A stretch of DNA of 64,000 nucleotides from a virus, in the IMG/VR virus record IMGVR_UViG_3300023174_000067, positions 1-64,000 of that record, one strand, 5' to 3'. The notes beneath the pieces were generated by a model. That model made no database searches and was not told the DNA's origin. It was given only the letters and a program-made list of their open reading frames with translations. The translations under genes were made by a program, and so were the position numbers. The first letter of the stretch is position 1. Each line of letters begins with the position of its first letter. Below are positions 49,581-58,500 of this stretch, piece after piece.

Positions 49581-50275
49581 ATCCAATAATTAAAATCCTG
49601 TTTAAAAAACTCATCGTTATTCCTATTCCACCAACACATAACCATAAGTTTTATCATATACCATAAACCTTTTTTCTCAAATCTTCTAGAAGGAGTATAA
49701 ACAAAAAGATTCTCCACTCTAAATTTATTTGGTACAATCTTAGAACTAAGATGGTAGTCCTCGGCAATTTTATCTTCATTATTAAATCCATTTAATTTAT
49801 TAAAGGTGTCGGTCTTAAACAACATAAATCCACCTAAAGCAAATGGTGTTGTTTTTGAACTAAACCATTGTATAACATTAAATATTTTATAAATCCAATC
49901 AAACTTACCATCTATTGTTTTAAACTTACAGGTCATCAAATCATACCTTCCTATTATCATTTTATTCAAACATTTAACAATTAAATCATCTTGTTTAATA
50001 TGAATATCCGCATCCAAAAATAAAACATAAGGCGTCTTGACTAACTCAGCTCCTTTGTTTCTAGCAACTGATGGTAATCCACCACTAATTATCTTTATCT
50101 GTTCTTTATATTTTTCTTGGAATTCATTAAGTAAAATAATACTTTCTTTATCAGTAGATGAGTCCGCAATAATTATTTTGAACTTTTCGGTTTGACTTAA
50201 AATAAAAATGAGGGTCTCAATTATAAGAGAACCCTCATTTTTACAAGGTATCACTATTGTAATATTTTTATTCAT
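49577..50275 (-). CDS. GT2 family glycosyltransferase
   Basis: A 232-residue protein (MNKNITIVIPCKNEGSLIIE), the classic GT2 opening. The donor-binding motif is YVLFLDADIHI near residues 87-97. PFALGGFMLFKTDTFNKLNG and AEDYHLS follow, the latter with the ED pair typical of the catalytic region. An aromatic, Lys-flanked segment near the C-terminus (WYMIKLMVMCWWNR) could lie on the membrane. Length is short for GT2 (no extra C-terminal domain). Its stop overlaps the start of a membrane peptide, and an LpxH-like phosphoesterase follows, so an envelope or lipopolysaccharide substrate is possible. The first 24 codons contain a strong terminator-like hairpin. Confidence 0.82.
   Translation of the reverse strand: MNKNITIVIPCKNEGSLIIETLIFILSQTEKFKIIIADSSTDKESIILLNEFQEKYKEQIKIISGGLPSVARNKGAELVKTPYVLFLDADIHIKQDDLIVKCLNKMIIGRYDLMTCKFKTIDGKFDWIYKIFNVIQWFSSKTTPFALGGFMLFKTDTFNKLNGFNNEDKIAEDYHLSSKIVPNKFRVENLFVYTPSRRFEKKGLWYMIKLMVMCWWNRNNDEFFKQDFNYWI
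50204..50242 (-). other. Strong terminator-like hairpin inside the GT2 coding start
   Basis: A 12-bp perfect stem (AAAAATGAGGGT / ACCCTCATTTTT), extended by three more pairs after a single-base bulge and followed on the minus strand by ATTTTAA. It covers codons 12-24 of the glycosyltransferase. It has the form of an intrinsic terminator or attenuator but is fully coding. Confidence 0.6.
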
Positions 50276-50312
50276 CTAATATAAATATTACATAAAAAAC
50301 TTAATAATTTTT

Positions 50313-50681
50313 TTATATGAACTTAACGTTATAATAAATTTGATTGTTAATTGGTTTTGAACAATAAACTAAAACTTTTAATCCTAAATTAATTCGATTT
50401 TGAATATTAGTTATTGTTTCATATTCATTGATTATATATGGAATATCATTATACCTTATATTGTTTGATTGAGTTATTAATATGTTCTCATTATCAATGA
50501 TAGAATCTAATAAAATAATAGATTCGTCAACAAATTCTTTACTGTATAAAGAACTTTGTGTTTGTAACAAATAAGACATAGTATCTTGAAATCCTTGTCT
50601 CTTATAAAAATCTCTAGCAATACCAAGATTACTATTGTCCATAAAATAATTATCCTCTAATAAATCGATTATATTTGCCAT
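50313..50681 (-). CDS. Small hypothetical protein after gp32
   Basis: A 122-residue protein starting at the ATG at 50681 (MANIIDLLEDNYFMDNSNLG). An earlier in-frame ATG at 50717 would make the stem of the gp32 terminator code for protein and is rejected. The N-terminal half looks helical (GIARDFYKRQGFQDTMSYLL), the C-terminal half is a mix of strands. It has one Cys and no membrane segment. It lies between the gp32-like gene with its terminator and the GT2 gene. No family is recognised. A minor virion or regulatory protein is possible. Confidence 0.55.
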   Translation of the reverse strand: MANIIDLLEDNYFMDNSNLGIARDFYKRQGFQDTMSYLLQTQSSLYSKEFVDESIILLDSIIDNENILITQSNNIRYNDIPYIINEYETITNIQNRINLGLKVLVYCSKPINNQIYYNVKFI

Positions 50682-50690
50682 ACTATTAAT

Positions 50691-50721
50691 ATTAAAATGG
50701 GTGAGGACATACCTCACCCAT
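50691..50721 (-). terminator. Intrinsic terminator after the gp32-like gene
   Basis: A 10-bp perfect stem (ATGGGTGAGG / CCTCACCCAT, 50697-50706 and 50712-50721) with a 5-base loop, followed on the minus strand by TTTTAATATT. It begins 15 bases after the gp32-like stop, consistent with a strongly expressed single-strand binding protein gene. Confidence 0.85.
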
Positions 50722-50735
50722 CATATTTTATTTAA

Positions 50736-51566
50736 TTAAAATGGTAATTCTGAATCGGTTTCAGAATCCATTTGTGGGTCACCGCCTAACATAACCTCAG
50801 AACTTGATGAATCACCAAACACATAACCACCCTTATCACTATCCCATCTTGGAGTTTCTCCACGGGCAATTGCTTCAAGATAATCTGTTTGTTTTTTAGA
50901 ATAAACATCTCTCCATGTTAACTCATCCTTAAGCCACTCATCAGCCTGAGCTTTTTCAGTGTGTACAGGACTTGGGTCATCATACATAACCGTTTGTATA
51001 ATTGTATAATCCTTACCTTTTGGTGTTTTAGCTTTCGCCAATTCGATGATTAAATCTCTACCTTTTTCAGGGTCAGTAACATCACCTTTAGCTCTCCAAA
51101 TGGGAATGATTTTATCAAGAACACCTTCGTTCTTATAATTGTGCTTGAAACGCCAGAACTTAACACCTTCTTCAGGTTTATCTCTGTCAATAACTTTAAC
51201 AATATAGAACTTACGCGACCTATATTGACTTGCTAATTGTTTATCCGATTCTTTACCAGTGGATATTAATTCTTCGTAAACTTCGTTGAGGGGTGAACGT
51301 TCGTTGTCGTTCTTTGCTGGGTCATAAATTTTATTCCATTGACCTCCTACCTGTACTTCGTGGAACCACGCTTCTACAAATGGTGAACTACCATCTTTGG
51401 TTGGTAAAATTCTAATTCTCTTCTGTGCTGAATTTTGATTTTGCGGGAGAATCGCGGCGAAGTATTTCTTCATCCTCTCTTCCTGAGACATTTTATTACC
51501 TCCTGAACCGCTTGACTGTTTTGATTTTTCGTACTGTGCTAAGACTGAATCTAGTGTTGACATCAT
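50736..51566 (-). CDS. Single-stranded DNA-binding protein, gp32-like
   Basis: A 276-residue protein (two adjacent ATGs, MMSTLDSVLAQYEKSKQSSG), close to T4 gp32 (301). The order is a short basic N-terminal arm, a core with aromatic/basic strands (RIRILPTKDGSSPFVEAWFH, then KFYIVKVIDRDKPEEGVKFW and WRFKHNYK), and an acidic C-terminal tail (DPQMDSETDSELPF), which in gp32 recruits replication partners. Unlike T4 gp32 there is no Cys at all, so the zinc-binding site is missing. It coats single-stranded DNA during replication and recombination. It is followed by an intrinsic terminator. Confidence 0.85.
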   Translation of the reverse strand: MMSTLDSVLAQYEKSKQSSGSGGNKMSQEERMKKYFAAILPQNQNSAQKRIRILPTKDGSSPFVEAWFHEVQVGGQWNKIYDPAKNDNERSPLNEVYEELISTGKESDKQLASQYRSRKFYIVKVIDRDKPEEGVKFWRFKHNYKNEGVLDKIIPIWRAKGDVTDPEKGRDLIIELAKAKTPKGKDYTIIQTVMYDDPSPVHTEKAQADEWLKDELTWRDVYSKKQTDYLEAIARGETPRWDSDKGGYVFGDSSSSEVMLGGDPQMDSETDSELPF

Positions 51567-51629
51567 AATTTAAGTTTTATTTAATTTTATTAATAACTAA
51601 ATATAAACTCAATTAACGTCTTTGTCAAA

Positions 51630-52304
51630 TTAAATTCCGAAATTTTTATTTGGTCCTTCGGGATTAAATGATGTTCTTATATCTGACGGTGAAAAATTAT
51701 CAACATCATCTGTAGTTAAAACATATTCATTTTTTCCCGTTTTTTGCATGTCTTGTTCTTTGTCTACAAAGAAATCAGTTAGTTTTTGATTATATGGACC
51801 AGAATCCAAACTTCTTAATTCAAGTTTTTCTTGTGGTGTTTTAGGACGAGTTTTTTCTATGGTCGCTTCTAATGAATTTATTTTATTAACTAAATTATCC
51901 ATTTCACCTAACTTAGATTCTAATCTTTCAATATGAGCAAATAATTCTTCAAAATAATCATCTTGTTTTTTAGCAATTTCTTTTTGGCTACTAACTAATT
52001 CAGTCACATCCAACTCTTCAGTATCTTCATCACCTTCTTTATCTTCAGATTCTCCCTTATTATCTATTTTTTCAACGTCAGGGTCATTTTCAACATCAAC
52101 AGGTGTTGGTTCATCTCCTGCAGGTGCATCTCCTCCTGCCGCTGGCGGCGGTGGAACATCTCCTCCTGGTGGAGGCGGTACATCACCCGCTGGCGGCGGT
52201 GGAACATCTCCTCCTGGTGGCGGTGGTGCGTCTTGTTCCATAATGTACTTATTTATAGTACGATATCTATTTAATTCTTCTATTATTTTTTTATCTATTG
52301 ACAT
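51630..52304 (-). CDS. Structural or scaffold-like protein with Pro-rich repeat
   Basis: A 224-residue protein. After a helical start (MSIDKKIIEELNRYRTINKY) residues 25-60 contain four units of P-P-P-P-G/A-G-D-V type, then an acidic segment (EDKEGDEDTEELDVTEL), a coiled coil near 105-155 (ELFAHIERLESKLGEMDNLV), and an extended C-terminus (VDNFSPSDIRTSFNPEGPN). The layout of disordered arm, coiled coil and short tail suggests an assembly, scaffold or tail-length-type protein. It directly follows a 74-residue gene of the hub cluster and precedes gp32. No family is recognised with confidence. Confidence 0.6.
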   Translation of the reverse strand: MSIDKKIIEELNRYRTINKYIMEQDAPPPPGGDVPPPPAGDVPPPPGGDVPPPPAAGGDAPAGDEPTPVDVENDPDVEKIDNKGESEDKEGDEDTEELDVTELVSSQKEIAKKQDDYFEELFAHIERLESKLGEMDNLVNKINSLEATIEKTRPKTPQEKLELRSLDSGPYNQKLTDFFVDKEQDMQKTGKNEYVLTTDDVDNFSPSDIRTSFNPEGPNKNFGI

Positions 52305-52307
52305 GAC

Positions 52308-52532
52308 TTAATCGTTTAACAATTGTTTGACACCTGAAACAGTTTCAACTCTTACTTTTTTATTTTTAGACATTATATCATCTACTCTTTCAATTAAACC
52401 ATCTTTCATTCGGATAGTATAACAATCACCTGTATCCAAGTCACAAACTTGTTTACTTCCATCACCTAAATCTTTTTCTGTTGTTCTTGTGTTTTTACCT
52501 AAGTAATTATCTAAAATTAATTTTGCACTCAT
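52308..52532 (-). CDS. Small hypothetical protein of the hub cluster
   Basis: A 74-residue protein with ATG at 52532 (MSAKLILDNYLGKNTRTTEK). An in-frame extension to 52574 is possible but overlaps the AT-rich leader and has no added domain. The sequence includes KQVCDLDTGDCYTIRMKDGL with two Cys, followed by a basic segment (SKNKKVRVETVSGVKQLLND). It ends 4 bases before the next gene. No family is recognised. Location in a structural operon suggests a minor virion or assembly protein. Confidence 0.55.
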   Translation of the reverse strand: MSAKLILDNYLGKNTRTTEKDLGDGSKQVCDLDTGDCYTIRMKDGLIERVDDIMSKNKKVRVETVSGVKQLLND

Positions 52533-52579
52533 AATATTTTTATTATAAATATCTAACTTTAATGAAAATTTCAATTTTA

Positions 52580-55500
52580 TTAAAATCCTATAGTAGGATT
52601 ATTAGCAATCTCTAACGCTTTTTCAACTATATTATATAATTCATTATAACTTTCAACATTATTAGTTTTTGAGGCGTTATATTCATTTATTGTTAAATTA
52701 TTATTCCAATATCTAGTATATGCCTCAACCATACTAGAAGGAGTATTATTAATCTGTGGCGATTTTGCACCCCATCTATACTCTAAAAATTTACACATAT
52801 TTTGAATACTATCAAAACAAGCATATGGTTGTGATTCTCCTTGTCCATCTATTTGACATAAAAATTCTTTTTTTAATTGTCCAGTTAGTTTATCACCAGG
52901 CCAAGAAGAATTATTTGGGCCATAATTTAATCTCGCACCTGAATAGTTATTATTCCAACAAACAAATTCATTAGAAGTATAAGAATTAAGATATACAGTA
53001 ACAAAAGAAATAATTTTGGTGATTTTAGGATTACTTCCGCCTGTTATAGTTGTTTTTATAGTATTAATCATATCTTGAAGATTAATTCTATTTTCACTTT
53101 GTGTCGCAGCACTGAATTTAAGTGTTTTACTATAAAGTGAAGGTATTTTACCACTACAATTACTTGTTACGGTATCTATTTTTTGTAAATTACTAGTTTG
53201 TGAATTAACAGCATTTGCATTATTAGTTTGAGTCGCACCAACACTATTTGTACTAACACCTTGTTTAAGTTTATTACTTATTTCAGTAAGTAATTCTTTA
53301 GTTAGTGTTTGTAAATAATTATCTATTTTTGGTAATGCAAATATTTGTTGTCTAGTTCCTTTGAATGTTGTTTCAAACTTACCAGGGGTGATGTTATGTT
53401 TAACACTTGTAATATAGTACGGACCATAAAACATTGGAACATATCTCAAATTAAAATACATTGTAGGTTGTATCATAACATTACCCATACACTGCACTTG
53501 GGCTTCGTATGACCTTTTCTTATAAAAATCCCATAACGAAACATTCTGAGTCGCACTACTTCTACCATTTGCTTGGTTTATAGTATTATTTAATTGAGCT
53601 AAAGATTCTGAGGTTTCTTTTCCTAAATTTTGTGAAATATCAAAATGATGAAATATATTTTGGTTTCTAATTCCAATATCAACATTAAATGCTACCACTT
53701 TATTAGATAATCCCCAATCTTGTTTATTATTTAAATTATCTAATAATGGTGACTCACTAGACCTTCTCAATTCAAAAGAATCATTTCTAAATCTATTTGT
53801 TGTATTTTTTCCAGTGTCAGTATGTTCACTACCAACCGCAGAATATGTACAAACCAATTTTGGTGATGAACTTCTTGTATCAACATTTAAAAAAGTACCA
53901 AATAAGTTATTTCCAAATTCAAGAGTACCTTCAGTTTTAGGTATATTATCTTTTTGAACTTCCTGAACATTATAATAATTAATATATGCTGGATGCATTA
54001 AACAAGTAAAATGGTGAGTTCCTAATAAAGAACTTATATAACTAAAAACAGAAGCGGCTTCATTCATATTTGCAAATAAGTTTCTAGTCTTAATTGGGTC
54101 TATATAAATTTTATCACCAATATTTCTATTTGCCCTATCTAATAATAGAACATCTTCCATAAATGTTGTTTGACTATAATCATATCCCGCAATCCAAGTA
54201 TCGTTTAAAGCCTTAAATGATTCCCATAGTTCTAATGGTGTTTGTTCTCCTTGTAATGCCTTTGTCTTTGGAGCTTCGTCAACAATTTCAATATTTGGTA
54301 ATTCTTTTTGTAATTTTGTAAAAAGAGAATTAAATACTAAGTCGGTAAATTTTTTATTGTTTAATAAATAATTGTCAATTGAGTTAACAAACTTTTTATT
54401 ATTATAATTTGGGTCTATTTTTTTTTGTGTTGCGTATATTTTAATTAAAGGTGCCAAGATTTTAACTGAGTCTGAAGTAAACTCAATATTGTTATCCACA
54501 AAAAAATCTGTTATAGTACTACCACTATTTGTATATCTTATACCATCAATAGTAGAAAATCCAACATAAGATTGCAAATCAATCCATACTTGTGGATTCG
54601 CACTTTTTGACGCAGCAATTGTAGTGGTTCCTCCTGACGTAGGTAAAGAATTAGGTATATATGGATTAAATGTTATTTTATCTTCAACATAATTTACTGT
54701 TGAAAAACTATCAAACAATTTTCTATCAAAATTAGATGGATTACCATATTTCACAACTACATCATACTCCATAAATCTTTGTATTACATTAACCGCATCT
54801 TTTAATTGATTAGATTGAATATTTTGTATGATTTCATTTGAATTATTTGCAGTGACCTGATTAACTGTTAATAAATCTATCATTAACAATTGAAAATTCT
54901 TATAGGTCGTATCTAAGTCTGTACTTAACGTGTTTATCACAATACGATTTTCCGTTAAATCATCAACTTGTTGTACCTCATACTCATATTTTGATTTTGA
55001 GAATTTTAAGAACTCGTTCTCCATCATATCTAAAATTTCTTTGTTGAATACAGAAAATATTTCTTCCATAGTAGTATAATCGGCATTATCTCCAAATGAA
55101 AATGATTCTTGAGCTGAGTCGGTACCATAAAATACTGTTTTCATATATTTGTATGGTGATGGAATGTCAATTTTAGAATTATCAAAATAACCGTAATTAG
55201 GTAATGACCAGAATGTTCTAACACTACCGTTTATAACTGCGGGATTTGATTTAACAGGTAATAATAATTTACCACTATCTTTAAAACATTCAACTTGAAC
55301 TTGATTAACGTTAGTACCAAATGATGGTACAACATATTGTTTTTTATTTTTACTGTCAATAAGAGTACAACTCCATGGTCTAAATCTTAGATTATCATTT
55401 GGATTAGCAGTATCAAATCCTGCTGTTTTATCAAATGATGATGAATCAGTATACGTTAATGTAAACCCACTAGGTGAAACTAATTGATTTTGAATTTCAC

Positions 55501-58500
55501 TATCAGTGTAATTATAAAACAAATCATATCCCCTACAAAACAAATTAAAATCATTAATAACTTTTGGATAAAATCCAACATTCATTTCGGTTAATGTTGT
55601 TGTTCCCGCCGTTGATGTTTTTTGAAGAGTTATTGATTGATTAACACCTCCAATATTTAAATTATATGATTTAGAATTTGAATTTGTTAATGGGTCAAAA
55701 TTATAAGTACCATCAAAATTACTCCATACATTTTGTAAAATATCCGTACCACTTTCAATCCAAACTTTATATCTATGCCAAATAGAACCATACTTTAAAA
55801 TCCAAGCATACGGTATTTTATGTATGGCACCAAATTTTTTAAAGGTTGCAAAAATGTAATCTAAATCAGTTGTATTAGAATTATTGTATGTTTTATATTT
55901 CTCTCTTAAAGTTCCTAATGGCAAACTATTAAGGAATAAAAAGGCTGATGAAACATATGGATGCGTATTTCCTGTTAACCAATTATAAACCCCCTGTTGA
56001 ATTGAATTAACAAAATATGGAGTGTTTAATATAGACGTTGTTTGTATACTACCAACATTACCACTGTAATAGTTATAATAAACACTACCTTCAGTTGGTA
56101 ATTGATTTTTAATACCTATGTTTGTAGTCCTTGCAGAATAAAAAGGTTTAAGTGTTACTAAACTAACATCAGGTGTTGTAATACTATAAAAATTAAAATT
56201 TGTAACGGGTCTTTTTTCAGTAGATTTAGTTGTAGGACTAAAATTAGAAATCATTTTTTTATCAGTATTAATTTCTAATGTTTTAGTAGTATTATATAAA
56301 TTAAACTCAGATGTTCCTGACCCATTAGCCATATTGGTCTTAAACCACGAAGAATCTCCTGTAAATGGAATGGTATCCGTTAAGTCAGTACTATTACTTG
56401 TTGTATTAGTTAAATATATTTTTAGTTTATCTAACTGTGCTGGTAATGGTTTAACAATATTAACACCAGGACTAATTATGGAATTATTTAATATAACAAA
56501 ACTATTATCAACTTCTTGTTGGATATATGGCGTCACAAAAATATCTCTAATGTACTTTTGCCAACTTTCTCCGACCCCATCGTTAGATACGTGAGCCAAA
56601 TATGGTACAAAGTTATTTGATGTAAAACCATATTGTTTTAACTTTTGTAACAAATAGGGTGCGTCGGTGGTTAATGATTCTTTAATATTATTAAATTCAG
56701 CCTCAGCAATTAAATCTGAAATTTCATTTTCAGAGTTAGGTTTCATAAATCTTTGATAATTTGAAGCCAAAAATACTCTTTCCCAAATTTCATACATAAA
56801 TTTAGATTCCTGTTTGTTTGAAAAAATACTATTACTTGTTGGAAAATCTAAAGCGTTTAATGAAACTCTATTTATTGATTGAGCTTCATTAGTTGTTGTA
56901 CCTCCACTATCATTTTCAGGTTTTATAGTTGCTCTTCCTTTTATATATTCTTCAACAAATTCAATTTCAGGCCAAACACCATACAAAAACCCTTTTGTTT
57001 TTGATATGAATTTAGAATCACCAGGATATGCTAATTCATACCTCTCCCCTTTATCATCATTGGTCTCATTAAAATATTGAGGCCATGGATAAATTGGTAT
57101 TAAATTTTTACCGTTAACCTCTGTAGAATCTTTAGCATCTACAGATTGTACAGTTCTATTTGTATCTAAAATAGCATTAACTCTTTCTTTAGTTTCTCTT
57201 TGTTCCCAAGCCGCAGAATGAACATCACACATAAGTCTTAGAAAGGCTTCACTACTGGCTAAAAACACCGCCAAAACATTTCTTAATATTGGCTTAAACC
57301 CTATACCTCCATCATTAGTTTCAAGTCTATCGGATAATATTTTTGATAAAACATTTTTTATTTCTTCAACTTTAGCTGCAAGTTGATTAAACATTATTTC
57401 AATTTGACTAACAAACGAGTTTTTACCCTCAAAATAATACCAATAATATTTAAGATTTAAATTTTCATCGATTTCAATTGAATTTAATACAGCTTGAACG
57501 TCAGCCCTAAATTGAGTATAAGCTGCAACATCTTGATTTGGTCTTTTTTTAGTTCTTTGATAAAACGTTTCATCATAATCAATATCGTCAGGTTTAATTT
57601 GAGGTATTGGTATAAAATCATTATAATCAATATTATTGTCTATTGTCGCTTGATTTTTATGTCCTTGGATGTCATATCCTCCTGGTTTACCAAAAGTTTT
57701 ATTATCACTTAACTGCTTATTATATGTCTCAATAAGAGACTGTAATTTTGAAATTGCCGCATCTCTAAGCCCTTTATCTCTTGTGAATTTATTAAACGTG
57801 TAAATTCTTCTTCCCGTATTTTTTTCAATAAAAAAATTCTTATCGTCCATATAGGTATAAAACCAAGAAGTACCTTTACCATAAAAAATATCTTTTTGAT
57901 ATTCAATTAATATGTTTTTATAATTTTCCGCATCGGTTAATGGAGATAAATCAGCCAATGTAAAACTGTTAGCAATATTTTTTTCTAAATTTTCTAACCT
58001 AACTAATAATTGTTGTACAGTTAACTCAGGAAAATTCTCAGGTATTAACCCTTTTGATTTATATTCTGAATAAACCTCATTTATCTTTTGTTGACCTTTA
58101 GAAATATTTCTTTGTATTACCGTTCCGTTTGTATTTCCAACGGAATTTTGAGCACTTTGTGGACCAGCATTATTTGTTGGTGATATTATGTACTTTTGAT
58201 TATACATAAACGGTAATGCTAATAAATGTTTTATCTGTAAACTAGTAAGTACATTATATTTATAAGCAAAAAATTCGACTGTTATTTTAAAATTACCACT
58301 ACCCGTATCAAAACGAGCATTAAATTTTCTTAAAGATAATTGGTATTTTATCGCCTTACCAAAATATCCCTTTAAAGTTAAATAAAATATAGGGTACGGA
58401 TAATTAAAAAACACCGCATATGGTGAGTTTTCACCTTTTTCAAATAAAGCTCTTCCTCTAATATCCTCCATTTCAATTGTCACTTTGGGAAAACCCGCCA

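Noticed and set aside
50682-50717. Earlier in-frame ATG (50717) for the gene after gp32
   Set aside because: These 12 codons are the stem and loop of the gp32 terminator. The ATG at 50681 gives a normal protein start after it.
52245-52260. TATAAATA-like box on the minus strand near 52250
   Set aside because: It lies inside the coding sequence of the Pro-rich protein, with no gene start nearby, so is probably AT-rich chance.
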